Origin: Chionoecetes opilio
Lineage: Eukaryota > Arthropoda > Malacostraca > Decapoda > Majidae
NCBI GenBank assembly: GCA_016584305.1
Contig: JACEEZ010022558.1
Span: 46,491-110,490, forward strand
DNA: 64,000 nt
Reading direction: 5' to 3'
Shown here: one piece after another, positions 23,090 to 34,060 of the stretch
Layout of the letters: every line of letters begins with the position of its first letter
Numbering within the stretch: position 1 is the stretch's first letter
Position numbers and translations under genes: made by a program
The notes under the pieces: model-generated
What the model was told of the DNA's origin: nothing
The model's database searches: none
The model's input: the letters and a program-made list of their open reading frames with translations, nothing else

Positions 23090-23285
23090 AAAGATTGGAA
23101 AGGGCTCAGGCGTCGGTAGTTAGTGTGGAGGGAATAGAGAGTTTTAAAAAGTAGGCTAGACAGTGTTAGGGGGGGGGATGCAAGGGGATGTAGGTGTATT
23201 AATTAACAGGAACTACCCCCTTTTAGGTTTTCCCCGCCTCTTTTAGCTTCCTTTTTTTTTATGTTCGTATGTGTAGGATTGGGGC
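23090..23285 (+). mobile_element. CR1-like LINE, extreme 3' end
   Basis: The frame at 23116-23151 reads VVSVEGIESFKK and then a stop, typical of the C-terminus of a CR1-like reverse transcriptase ORF. About 90 bp later comes 'caggaactaccccc', then 'cgcctcttttagcttcc' and 'atgttcgtatgtg'. The same terminal block occurs at 42088-42145 ('caggaactaccagtgtag', 'ggcctcttgtagattcc', 'ttttcttatgtg'). Only the last ~190 bp is present. Confidence 0.6.
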
Positions 23286-23574
23286 GGAGGGTTTATGTGG
23301 ATGAAGGAGCGGATGAGGTGCTGGGCTGAGTGAAGGGAGGGTTTGGGGGGAGGAGGGGGGGGTACAAGGGAAAGATTTTGTTAGATGAAACCTCGGTGTT
23401 TCCTAATGAGGCTTTTTTTATGGCTTGTTTTTTACCGTCCCGGGTCCCCAAAATGTTTGCTCGGGGCGCGGAAAACTGTTTAAAGGCAAAGCGCCAGGGT
23501 CTAAAAATGCCGCGGTGAAAATACACACCACCCACCCACAGATAGATTTGATATTAATTTTTAAAAAAATAAAA

Positions 23575-23960
23575 ATACAGAGAAAGGGGAAAAGAGAGAC
23601 AGAGGGGGGAGAGAAGAGAGAGAGAGAGGGGAGGAGAGAGGGGTAAAAAAAAGAGAGAGGGGAGAGAGAGAGGGGTAAAAAGAGGGGGAGAGAGGAGGGA
23701 AACCAGGGGAGGGGGGGAGGAGAGAAAGAAGAGGGGAAAAAGAATTAGAGGGGAGAGAGAGAGAAAAGAAAAGAAAAGAGGGGAGAGAGAGAGAAAAGAG
23801 AGAGAGGGGAGAGAGAGGAGAGAGAGAGAGGAGAGAGAGAAGAGAGAGAAGAGAGAAAGGGGAGGAAAAGAAGAGAGAAAGGGGGGGGGAAAGAGGGGGG
23901 AGGAGAGAGAGAGAGAGAGAGAGTAGAGAAGGGGAGAGAGAGAAAGCGGGGGGGAAAGAG
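23575..23960. repeat. (GA)n-rich tract
   Basis: About 390 bp of AGAG and GGGG-interrupted purine repeats. Confidence 0.95.
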
Positions 23961-24134
23961 AGGTGGAAAAAGGGTAAAGTTAGTCTCCCAACCCCCCAAA
24001 AAATTTTTCAAATTCCCCCCGCACCCTTGGGGGGGCTGTGGGAAAAAACAAGTTGTCAAAAAAAAGGCGCTGTGTCCTTAGGCCAAAAGTGTTTTTTTTC
24101 TTAGGGCCCCCCTTTTCCTTTGACTTTTTGGGGT

Positions 24135-24905
24135 TGACAAACCTTACCTTGGGGGAGTGCATTTGAGGGGAGGGAGGAGGGGGGGTAAGGGTGACAGGAG
24201 AAAGGAAGGGGGCCGGGGGGGAAAGAGGGGCGGGATAGAATGGAAGGGGGCCGGAGGGGAAAGAGGGCGCCAAAAAGGGAAAGGGGGGGGGCCGGAGGGG
24301 GGAAAAAGGTCCTTTCCCTGGGGGGAGTGCATAGAGGGGGTTTATGAAGGGGGGGAATGGGTTTACGGGGGGAAGGAAGGGCCCGGGGGGGAAAGAGGAG
24401 CAAAGAAAAAGGAAAAAGGGCCCCCGGGGGGGAAAGAGGACGCAAAGAAAAGGAAAGGGGGGGGCCCAGGGGGGGAAAAAGGACGCAAAAGGAAAAGGGG
24501 CCGGGGGGAAAGAAGGGGCGCAAAGAAGGAAGGGCCGGAGGGGAAAGAGGTCCTTACCTTGGGGGAGTGCATAGAGGGGAGGGAGTGAGGGGGTAATGGG
24601 TGACGGGAGAAAGGGAGGGCCGGAGGGGAAAGAGGAACGCCAAAAAAAGGAAAGGGGGGGGGGGGGAAAAGGGGGACGCAAAAAAAAAGGAAGGGCCGGG
24701 GGGAAAGAGGAAAGGGAAAGAAAGGAAGGACGGAGGGGGAAAAAGGACGCAAAGAATGGAAGGGCCGGAGGGGAAAAAAGGGGCCCTTTCCTTTTGGGGG
24801 GGTGCAAGAGGGGGGGGAGGGGAGGGGTGGTAAAGGGTGACAGGAGAAAGGGAAAGGGCCCGGGGGGGAAAGAGGGCGCAAAGAATGGAAGGGGGCTTTG
24901 GGAAA
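24135..24905. repeat. G/A-rich higher-order tandem repeat
   Basis: A marker 'ttgggggagtgcat' (with variants) recurs near 24147, 24318, 24559 and 24795, giving unit lengths of about 170-240 bp. Each unit starts with this marker and a 'gtgacaggagaaagg' block and continues with ~35 bp subrepeats of 'ggggaaagaggacgcaaag'. Frames on either strand are repeat translations. Confidence 0.8.
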
Positions 24906-25124
24906 TGTTCTTTCAGGGGGAAAAACAAAAAAAAGGGGGGTAGTAAGGGGGGAAGATGGGGCAGATGATGTTTTGAGTTGAAAAAAGAGAGTGGGGAGGA
25001 GGGAAAAAGGGGTAGGATAAAAGGAAAGGGGGGTTTAAATGAAAGGGAAACGCGTCCCAATTATATAAGAGAGGGGTTGGAAAAAAAACTATGTAAATAA
25101 AGCTACAATAGGACAGAAAATCGG

Positions 25125-25440
25125 CGATGTATTCTGTGGATATGTGGGAAAGATATGGAGTTGGAGGGTAAGGGAGGGAGGTTAGTGATGGCGGTATAGA
25201 GGAGGAAGGCAAAGGTAGACAAGGAGAAGAGGAATGGAGAAAGAGGAAGGCAAAGGAAGACACAAGGAGAAGAGGAGATGGAGAAGGTGGAGAGGAAGAG
25301 GGAGGGGAAGCGTAAGAGAAAGGAAGGGCGGGGAGGTAGTGACTTCATGCCTGGGGACTTTGTGTTTGTTTTGCGGCGCCTTGAGGAACTTTGTGACAGG
25401 TGTGTGGGAGGAGGAGGAGGAGGAGGAGGAGGATTACATA
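25125..25440. repeat. GA/GGA-rich purine tract
   Basis: A purine-rich stretch ending in (GGA)n at 25409-25433, then a duplicated 'ggattacata'. The clean sequence of 25.4-50 kb starts here. Confidence 0.8.
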
Positions 25441-25685
25441 GGATTACATAGGTAACAGACACCAGGAGACCTATTGGTCCATAACGAGGGTATCTGCTGA
25501 AACTACATACTACTAACTATCAACTACTTGTAAGAAAACAGTTGGAAAATGATACCATGTCCCTAAAGAGGATAGGAACATGGAAGTTTCATAGTGCAGA
25601 ATGATAGGATATGAAAAATACTAGCTACAACTACCACTACCACTACAACTAATCGATACGGGGGACTAGATATGAATTCGCACTA

Positions 25686-26390
25686 TCAATACCCATTTAC
25701 TTTACAGTTCGCGTCAAGTTTGTTTTTAAATGTAGTTATTGTGCTGGCTCCGACAACATTTGCTGGTAACTTGTTCCATCGATCAACGACTCTAACATTG
25801 AAATAATTTTTACGGAGATCGGTGATGCAACGTTGACCGTTTAGTTTTAAACCATTATTTCTTGTTGTCACTTGAGTTGAAAGCTCGAATAGGTTCTCTT
25901 GATTAATGACATATAATCCTTTTAGGATCTTAAAGGTTTCTATCAAGTCCCCACGGATTCTTCGATCCTTTAAGGAAAACATATTAAGCTTCCCCAGTCT
26001 CTCTTCATAAGACGAATTTTGCAGAGATGGAATTTGTTTGGTTGCTCTTCTTTGCACTGATTCCAATTTGGCTTGATCTTTTACGAAACAGGGCGACCAG
26101 AATTGAACGGCATATTCCAAGTGCGGCCTAACCAGGAACGTGTATAATTGTGTCATTACTTGCGGAGTTTTATGTTCAAAGTTACGTTTAATAAAGCCCA
26201 ACATCATATTTGCCTTTTTACTGACAGCTAGGCAATGCGGACTGGTTTTCAGATCATTACTGATGATGACACCTAAATCCTTTTCCTGCTGTACTTCAGT
26301 TAACGATTTATTTTGCATTTGATAGTTATATTTGAGGTTATCGTTGGCTATATGCATTACTTTACATTTATCGGAATTGAATTTTAATAG
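25686..26390 (-). pseudogene. LINE ORF: RT thumb and C-terminal region
   Basis: Same frame as the preceding segment, resuming after the TGA with LLKFNSDKCKVMHI, then KDLGVIISNDLK, LVRPHLEYAVQFWSP, QRRATKQIPSL and the closing RVVDRWNKLPANVV...FKNKLD. This is the usual C-terminal order of CR1/L2-type polymerases. The natural stop is at 25686-25688. Confidence 0.85.
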
Positions 26391-27262
26391 TCATTTATCA
26401 CTCCAATCTGATAGTTTGTCGAGATCACTTTGTATAAGTTCGCAGTTTTCTCTAGTATATGCTTTACCGCCTAATTTGGTGTCATCTGCAAATTTTGATG
26501 TTTTAGATACAAGTCCGCAGTTCAGATCGTTGATATATATCAGAAAAAGAGTAGGACCCAAGACCGAGCCCTGAGGCACCCCACTAGTAACATCTAACCA
26601 ATCAGATGCCTCGCCATTTATTACTACCGGTTGTTTACGATTTGAAAGCCAATCGCCAATCCATGAACATAATTGCTCTCCTAAGCCATGTGCCCTTAGC
26701 TTGGTCAACAGTCGCTTATGGGGAACTGTATCGAAGGCTTTCTGAAAATCAAGGTATATTACATCCGAGGTAATTTTAGCGTCCCAGTTTGAATAAATGA
26801 CATTAAAAAAATCGAGTAGGTTTGTTAAGCAGGATTTTTTATTTCGAAATCCATGCTGGGAGTTTAGTATTGAGTTATTTTCATCGAGAAAAGACACTAT
26901 TTTATCCCGCAATATTTTCTCAAATAGTTTAACAATCACAGACGTTAGACTAAATGGGCGATAATTACTTGCGAGGCTCTTACTCCCTTTCTTGAATATC
27001 GGTGTAACATTAGCCAATTTCCACATACTAGGAACAATTTTGTCCATTAGCGATTTATTGAGAATAATCTTTAATGGGAGCGAAAGTTGACTGTGACATT
27101 CGCGAAGTAATCGCGGCGAAATTTCGTCCACCCCCACGGATTTTGCTGGGTGAGTTTCTGCAAATACTTTGATATTTCGTCTACTGTTATCTTTCCTATC
27201 TCCAATCTATCACTTTCGAGTCCCGCATACATGGTTACTGGTTCTGGTAATGAAGCTTCGTC
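26391..27262 (-). pseudogene. LINE ORF: reverse transcriptase, N-terminal two thirds
   Basis: After the TAA, the frame continues (LEIGKITVDEISKYLQKL) to a one-base shift near 27150. It then reads KSVGVDEISPRLLRE and the canonical RT blocks: VTPIFKKGSKSLASNYRP, QHGFRNKKSCLTNLL, VIYLDFQKAFDTVPH, SGVPQGSVLGPTLFLIYIND and SKFADDTKL. The three catalytic aspartates (in LDFQKAFD and FADD) are present. The segment stops at a TGA at 26391-26393 where related elements have Trp, a single-base change. Confidence 0.85.
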
Positions 27263-28073
27263 TTATTTAATAAATACCGCATTAAAATAATCATTGAGTA
27301 CGCATGCCATGCTCTTATTATCATTTACCAAGATGTTATTTTTATCTTTCAGTGGCCCAATACTTGTTTTGACGTTTTTCTTACTTCGAACGTATTGAAA
27401 GAACCTTTTTGGGTTTGATTTGGATTCCTTTGCAATTTTTTCTTCATACTCGCGCTTTTTAGTCTTTATTAATCCTTTGCAATGACGTTTTACGTCATTG
27501 TATTCTCTAGAATCGCAGTCCGCATTTGATCGCTTGAAAACTTTATACGCTCGTCGCTTACTGCCAGTGATTCGTTGAATCTCATTAGTCATCCAACTGG
27601 GTTTGTTTATGCTATTTAGACGTTTCCTTATCATGGGAACATGTTTTTCAACCACCGATTGGAGTTTATTTGTCAATAAATTACACATGTTTTCTACGTT
27701 ATTACCGTTTAGTAGGTCAACCCAATCAACTTCGCTTAGTACCCTGCTGATCTTCGTGAAATTAGCTTTATTATAATTGGGAACTAATAACCGATTTTCT
27801 GTGATGTCTACATTGCAATTTATGCCGCATATGATTAACCTTTGATCACTGTTTGCCAAATGTTCACCTATATCGCAGTAATCAATCAGATCAATGTCGG
27901 TAGTGAAAACTAAATCTAGGGTACTATTATCCCTTGTAGGCTCACGGACCACCTGATTTAAATATACTTCGTTTACCATATCAAGCAATCGCGTACCTTC
28001 TCTATCAGCAGAATTATTATTCCAGTTTATACGAGGTAGGTTAAAATCTCTACATATAATTGTGTCGTTATTA
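27263..28073 (-). pseudogene. LINE ORF: endonuclease C-terminus and linker
   Basis: The frame enters from the GGA tract as DTIICRDFNLPRINW, matching the GDFNLP-W segment of APE endonucleases with the G changed to R. It continues through VVREPTRDNSTLDLVF to a segment reading LANSDQRLI. The catalytic SDH motif of APE nucleases is therefore SDQ, which predicts loss of nuclease activity. The Lys/Arg-rich linker follows (SKRRAYKVFKRS). The frame ends at a TAA at 27263-27265 that looks like a point mutation, because the same frame reads on as DEASLPEPVTMYAG. Confidence 0.8.
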
Positions 28074-28207
28074 GAGGAGGAGGGGGAGGAGGAGGAGGAG
28101 GAGGAGGAGGAGGAGGAAGAGGAAGAGGAAAGAGGAAGAGGAAGAGGAAGGGAGTGAGGAGAGGAGGAGGAGGGGAGGAGGAGGAGGAGGAGGAGGAGGA
28201 GGAGGGA
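28074..28207. repeat. (GGA)n trinucleotide repeat
   Basis: GGA/GAA triplets over ~130 bp. It marks the 5' break of the LINE. On the minus strand it reads as Ser or Pro runs. Confidence 0.95.
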
Positions 28208-28635
28208 ATGTAAACAGCTTCAAATTTCATCGATTATAAGCACGAGCTTTTCTATAAGAATTGACCACCAGATTAGGTTATACCTAAATACCTTCTAGCC
28301 GGGGGAAGGAGGAGAATACAAAGGAATACAAGGAGAATAGACAGCCAACAGCCTACTGGGACAAGAAAAAGGCGCGTGTGACTATTTTCTCTACCACTAT
28401 AATTTTTAGTGTTAAAGGCAAAAAGAATGGCCAAAGTTAAGCCTTCATGCCCACCCGCCCTCCCTGCACCTGAGGACGGCGTGGAAAAAAAGTGAAAAAA
28501 ATAAATACACCATCCAGTATTGAAAAACTGCCACGGACTTTGATAGGAAAACGGATGTAGGGGAGAAACATACTCAAAACTAAAGCTTCAAACTAAATAA
28601 ATAAAAAAAACCCCGAACAAATTTACGTAGGGACC
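28208..28635. other. No recognised feature
   Basis: Mixed AT-rich DNA without a coding frame. It includes a short 'ggagaatacaaaggaatacaa' type repeat near 28310-28335. Confidence 0.4.
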
Positions 28636-28637
28636 GA

Positions 28638-28760
28638 AGGAATCAAGTTTGGAAGCTGTGCAAAATATTTATCAGTTTGTTTTTAAACGCCTCAACCGAT
28701 TTACTATTAATATTTGTTGCTGGAAAGCGAGCTCCAATATTAAACAAATATTACTAGGAA
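28638..28760 (-). pseudogene. LINE ORF C-terminal remnant
   Basis: The minus strand reads IGARFPATNINSKSVEAFKN and then KLINILHSFQT with a stop near 28641. This fits the closing motif of CR1/L2/RTE-type reverse transcriptases (WNxLPxxVVxAxSVxxFKxxLD) with a diverged first half. Only about 35 codons are recognisable. Confidence 0.5.
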
Positions 28761-29235
28761 GAATGCAATAATAGGGAGGAAAGGTCTGTTAAGGGGGACT
28801 GATGGGCTCTGTGATGGAGTGTTTTGTGTCGGCTGTTTCCAGTTGTGTCAGGGTCGGGATTAGGAATGGCACTTGTGATAACTTATTAAGGCTGTGATGA
28901 CAGGTTAATTGAATAAAGTTGGCGGGATAGATAGGGCAATGGCTACCAACCGTTTGTCCCATTCCCCATTTTCCGTCACTTTACCACTGTGGGACGACCT
29001 ACAACGAAATAGCTAAGGCCAGCAAATTAATAGAAGATTTTGCTACAAAAAATAAATACGGTCATGTAAACTGCCTTGCACTTGTTAGGCTGATTTAAGC
29101 TGTAGGCTATTTAGTATGAAAACAGAACACGGCCTTTTTCAGCAGACTTTTATATTTAAGTAAAAAATACATAAGAAAATGTCATGTTATTGTTGTTATA
29201 GTTTGTAGCCATTACGCAAAGCTATCCTTATAATA

Positions 29236-29440
29236 CTTGCCTTATTTATGAGCCTACAAGCACATGTCTGAATAAAAGCCAAGAAACAAAATCACATAAC
29301 CAAACACATCAGTTTCAGTTCTAAAAACAGCAATCTTAAGTATAACAAATTCACGTTAACAGAAGAGCTAGTCCCAAGATTTAAAGACAAATAAAAAATC
29401 AAATTATCAACAAGCGTAGGTTATCGAACAGGTCGGTTGA
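29236..29440 (+). repeat. Dispersed repeat family R1, copy 1
   Basis: Matches 32578-32765 in the same orientation. Shared blocks are 'gccttattt', 'caagcacat', 'aaaaacagcaatctta', 'ataacaaattcacgt' and 'caacaag-gtaggttatcg'. Copy 1 is longer through small insertions. No coding content. Strand is arbitrary. Confidence 0.75.
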
Positions 29441-30239
29441 GGCACAGGCAAAATAAGTAAACAAACCAGATCACTTATTTAGGATTATGATTCGGTCATT
29501 GAAACACCAGAAGCTAGACAAGGAGTTTGGATTGGAACACATTCTTAGCTGTTGAATCGTGGTAAGCTCAATGAACGATTATTATGGCGTCTTATGACAC
29601 AGTCAATAAACCTGACAGAACGATTTTTGTTAACCTACAATAGCAATATGAATTACGGTAATTATTGCACTTAATATTACCATGATAAAATAACGGTTAT
29701 AATGTTCTCTTTCATATTATTATATTCAGTATAATAACTAAAGGATAATAGATTCTTAGAATCTCTATGGAACCCTGAAATTCTTCATGGACCCCTTGGG
29801 GACCAGGGACCCCTGGTGCGAACCACGTCGGCTTAGGGGATGAGTGATTGATAAGCTGTGGATACTGACGTGTATGGCGGTTTACATTGAAGTCAGGTTG
29901 ACTCCAACTATATTTCACGAGCTTGCTAGGCGAGGAAGCCGATCAAACAGTGATTATGTTTTGCCATTGTGTCATTGTTGTCTAAACAGAGAATCCAGCG
30001 GCGATGCTTTTAGTGTGAGTTTCTAGGCGACAGACCACCTTAGAAAATGATAATCAGAAAAACAATGAAGGGCAAATTGTTGGGCCTTTAGGAGGTGCTA
30101 TAAAAGAGCATTAGTCTATATTTAATAACCCTTTTTTTACCACACAGTAGGCAAAGATCGCTGCAGCGGGTGCGATGAGTGTAAAGCAATCATTTATCTA
30201 TTACAAAATATATCTCAAGCATACCTGAATATTTAGGTT
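29441..30239. other. No recognised gene
   Basis: Ordinary composition, no coding frame above background, no motif recognised. Confidence 0.4.
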
Positions 30240-30280
30240 ATATATATATAGATATATACTATATATATAATATCTAATAA

Positions 30281-30358
<78 letters not shown>

Positions 30359-30363
30359 CTATA

Positions 30364-30404
<41 letters not shown>

Positions 30405-30413
30405 TATATATAT
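30240..30413. repeat. (TA)n microsatellite
   Basis: About 175 bp of TATATA with occasional C or G. Confidence 0.95.
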
Positions 30414-31204
30414 AACCGTCATACCGTCATATGGCATTTTTTCTGGTTTAACCGTTGAGTAAATCGAGTCTATACTCGTGTGGTACGGTTCATGCGTCTG
30501 TGGACTGCAGGTTTGCATTGTATTTTTCATTACCAATGGACCCTACCCATAAACTCGTCACGGTTTGTTACATCGGTGCATTGTGGGGATTAAGGCGGGG
30601 TCGTCAAGGGTGGACCTACGAAAGGGAAAATACGGCGTTGGAAGAATTTCGAGTTATTTGCGCGAAATGATATTCACAGGTGCTATATTACTGTGCTCGT
30701 TCTCGCTGACAACACCTATAAGAAGACCTGCGGTAATGTGATGTGCAGAGGCTCTTAACAAGAAACAGAGGTCATAACAGAGCCTCGTCAAAAGCGTAAG
30801 CAACTGGTAGGTACGAATGTGTCCCTACCACTTGATTAATTCTTAATGAGACTCTGCTGTGGACTGTTTTACTGGTTTAGAAGCCTTTGCACATTCAACC
30901 ATCACCTTCAGGTCTTCTCTATGTTGGTCAGCGAGCACGGCAATATAGCACCTGAGGATATCAATTTTCGCCCCAAACAATCGAATTGTTTTAATCGCGT
31001 AGTCCTCTCTTTGTAGGTTGTACATATTCATGGTTATGATCGTATAAAATACCTTATTAATTGAGTTCCTTTTGGTTGTCTTCTCATAACTAAGTAGTGG
31101 TACATCATGGTCTTAAGATGTTACTTGACGAGCCAATGCAAATTCTGAGTATATATAAACATCACCAAACCTGTGCTTTGATTTACTTATTCTCCAATCC
31201 ATAA
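30414..31204. other. No recognised gene
   Basis: A 71-codon plus-strand frame at 30455-30670 is open but begins at a TTG and shows no recognisable domain. The minus-strand frame at 30843-31031 likewise has no recognisable similarity. Neither is called. Confidence 0.4.
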
Positions 31205-31485
31205 ACAAGTTGCTAACCACCGTGACATTACCCCATCCTATTGGTACTGGTACTGTACGGTTTCGACCGATATTTTAAAAAATCCATACACAAATCAGGA
31301 AAACTCGCTGTACGGTAATGGCTAGGTTAGATTTTGCTGATTTATCTTATTACTTACATCAATAACAACTGCATAAACCACGTGACATTACCATCCTTGC
31401 ACATGTACCTGGTACTTCGTCTACCCGAAATGGTCGTCCCTTACCTAAATCGGAAAAACTCGCCGACGGTAAAGGATAGGTGCGT
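31205..31485. repeat. Diverged ~170 bp tandem duplication
   Basis: Blocks at 31208-31330 and 31376-31482 share 'aaccaccgtgacattacc' (second copy 'aaccacgtgacattacc'), 'ggtac', 'tcggaaaaactcgc' (first copy 'caggaaaactcgc') and 'acggtaa' followed by 'aggt'. The two copies lie next to each other in the same orientation. Confidence 0.6.
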
Positions 31486-31490
31486 ATTGG

Positions 31491-31910
31491 GGTAATAAGG
31501 ACGAGAGTTTCGCGACTGGGCATTTTCAGAGACACAGACTATTTTCTTGGCCATACAATAGGTGCTGTTTGTACTAATGAGGATAAGGTTTTATGTTGCG
31601 CACATATGCCATTAATAAAAAAAGAAAAAAAAAGAAACCTAAACCTAACCTTATAGGTTTAATGAAAACCTAACCTAACCTTAACTAAAGGTATCCCCTA
31701 ACCTAACCTATAGTTTCATTAAACTATCAAAGACCCAGATTAAGTGTTTTTTAATGGAAAAACGGTACCATAAAAATTAGATTTTTTTTTTATTTTTATG
31801 GTTTGCACAAAATAAAACTATCTCATTAGACAAGCACCTATTATAGGCCAAGAAACATTTTTCAGTGTCTCTGAAACGACCGGCGAAAAACTATCGGTCC
31901 ATTATTAACC
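31491..31910. mobile_element. MITE-like element with ~110-140 bp inverted repeats
   Basis: The left arm begins 'ggtaataaggacgagagttt' and the right arm, read on the minus strand, begins 'ggttaataatggaccgatag'. Both then share 'ttcagagacac', 'tttcttggcc', 'aataggtgct' and 'ctaatgag'. The arms close on a short centre rich in 'aacctaacct' (31640-31720). No coding frame. It fits a foldback-type MITE. No convincing target-site duplication was seen, so the superfamily is unknown. Confidence 0.65.
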
Positions 31911-32577
31911 AGGTTAGTTACCGTTAGGTTAGGTAAAGGTCAGTAGGTAAAGTATCATAATCACGGTAAAAGCTTATAGTTATACATAAATACTCCACTC
32001 CATACACCACTCTTTAACCCTTCAATACATCCTACATCCCTCCCAGTCTACCTGTCATATGATTTGTATTAGTCCAGATCAAACACCGAACTCACTTTTG
32101 GTGGACGAAAACTATTTTTTTTCTGGTGTGTTTTCATGTGTTTTAAGGAATATGCTAAAACGTTTCTGTCGCAATTAAAAAAAAAAAATCCAATGGGCGA
32201 AAATAAAATATATCCCAATTTGGATGAAACTAGGTTTATAGGGTTTTCTACGCTGCCGATCGCGATCCTGGGTTTTGTTTTCGATTATTTGGTTCCTAAA
32301 AACAATTTCTTCATGCATTAGCTTATTTATTAATCCCATTATTTTCATAACAAAACATTATTATATCTCCACTAATATTCATTCAAACGGGGAAACTACA
32401 TAGAATATAATGGTTCACATGTCCTTATATACACAATGTAAACTAAGAATATGTTTACGTAAATGCGTAAAAAAAATTTAGAAATTCGGCCAAAACTTTT
32501 TGCTCCAAAATTTGCGAATACGTGGACACAACACCACTGCGTTGGCCACTCAAAACAGCTCCATCCATCCATATAAC
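31911..32577. other. No recognised gene
   Basis: AT-rich DNA without motifs that I can name. Confidence 0.4.
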
Positions 32578-32765
32578 TTGCCTTATTTTGAGCTTGCAAG
32601 CACATTTAGAATAAAGACAGAACAAATTCAGTAAACAGACACACCCAGTTCACGCTTTAAAAACAGCAATCTTAAAGGATAACAAATTCACGTACAGAAT
32701 AGATAGATCCAAGATTAAAGACAATAAAAATCAATTATCAACAAGGTAGGTTATCGCCAGGGTTG
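32578..32765 (+). repeat. Dispersed repeat family R1, copy 2
   Basis: Second copy of the sequence at 29236-29440, same orientation, about 3.3 kb away, with small deletions relative to it. Confidence 0.75.
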
Positions 32766-32952
32766 TGAAGTGTACGAAATGATGCATTTGTACGATAAAT
32801 TTGAATATCTGTACGATGTTACGATGGCATGGTTGAGATCGTACAGAAAATACGATTAATCGATTCACAACTATAATTATAGTCGACAGCTCATACAAAA
32901 ATTGTCGTCATAAAAAAAACACAAAAAAAAAAAATTATGTAGCTGTCAACTT

Positions 32953-33205
32953 CCGCGCGCCGCGCGCGCGCGCGCGCGCGAGGAGAGAGAGAGAGAGAGA
33001 GAAGCAGAGGAGAGGGAGAGAGAGAGAGAGAGAGAGAGAGATGAGAGGAGAGAGAGAGAGGAGCGAGAGAGAGACGATGACGAGATGAGAGGGACGAGAG
33101 AGAGAAGAGCGGAGAGAGAGGAGAGAGAGAGAGAAGAGAAGGGAAAGAGAAAGAGAGAGAGAGAGACGGAGAGGAGAGAGAGATTTGAGAGAGATGGATG
33201 GAGTT
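32953..33205. repeat. (CG)n followed by (GA)n microsatellite
   Basis: A pure CG run at 32953-32981 passes directly into AG repeats. The CG run is unusual in this otherwise CpG-poor setting and can adopt Z-DNA in vitro. Confidence 0.95.
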
Positions 33206-33325
33206 GCGGAGAGAGAAGAATGAGAGAGATGAGTTTGATTTTGCGTCCTTTGAAGGAAAGGATTTTGGAGCGTTTGCTTGCAGCCATTAGGAAAAAACCA
33301 AAAAAAAAGGGGGGGGGCGGAGGAG

Positions 33326-33490
33326 GATGTGTTTAAAATAGCAAATACATTAAAAACAGTGATCAATTTGGGGTTGTAGACGTAGGGGACGCTGTTTTAG
33401 TAAATTACAAACAGCGTCCAATAGCATCCACTAGCGTCTAAAAAACCTAACTTGATCACTGTTTAATGTATTTATATTAAAAAACACATC
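33326..33490. mobile_element. Small hairpin MITE with ~80 bp inverted repeats
   Basis: The left arm 'gatgtgtttaaaata' then 'aaatacattaaaaacagtga' is mirrored by the right arm, which ends in 'gatcactgtttaatgtattt' and 'aaaacacatc'. The centre holds 'ggacgctgtttta' facing 'acaaacagcgtcc'. About 165 bp in total and no coding content. A left-half copy lies at 36498-36600. Confidence 0.75.
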
Positions 33491-34060
33491 ATGGCTTTAC
33501 AGCTATATGTAATTTGTAACATTCTGCACAAAATGGAAGCGTACAGGACATATAAAAATGTTAAGGATTTTGCGTTCACCACCGTAGATAACAGTATACA
33601 GACGAACTAGGACAACTTTTTTTTCTGTTTACAGACGTTGGTGCGTTAGTACTACCATTTTTACATTGCATGATTTCAGGAAGCTAGAAGGGGCTATCTG
33701 GAGAGTCTGTGTCATTTTGTTCTTATCTGTGTCATAGTATGGGATAAATGAACAAAATGACAAAAATATTCACCAAGGGTGGGCCACCAACAATAAAGTC
33801 GCCATCTAGTGGTTTATTTCACTGAGTCTCCTCTCTACGTCGTCGTCGCCCGAAATAAAAACCGCAGTGAAATTTGAAAAACCGTATATACTCGCAGAAG
33901 ATACAAAAGCATAAAAAACAACGCTGGAACAGGGTAGATATACAGTCATGATATAAACTATGTGTATCATCTTCAGTGGCACATAAAAATCAGTAGTAAT
34001 GCTATAATTCGTAATATTTGGCGGCGGCGACTTTATTGCAGTGGGCAGACTTTACTGTTA
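33491..34060. other. No gene; weak inverted pair
   Basis: 'caataaagtcgcc' at about 33790 faces its reverse complement 'ggcgactttattg' at about 34026. This could be the ends of another small hairpin element, but the match is short. Confidence 0.3.

Larger units (their letters stand above)
25625..28073 (-). mobile_element. CR1/L2-like LINE, 5'-truncated, nearly intact RT
   Basis: The minus strand from 28073 to ~25686 encodes, in order, the end of an APE-type endonuclease, a linker, a full reverse transcriptase and the C-terminal region. The YADD-type active site reads FADDTKLGG, as in CR1-group elements. The 5' end is cut off by the (GGA)n tract at 28074. The 3' end is followed by a short TAG/TGG-like repeat at 25621-25655. 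Only two in-frame stops and one frameshift break the ORF, so this is a comparatively young copy. Confidence 0.85.

Noticed and set aside
31640..31720. 'aacctaacct' repeats considered as an interstitial telomere (TTAGG-type)
   Set aside because: The motif is AACCTAACCT over a few copies inside a foldback element centre, too short and irregular to call telomeric.
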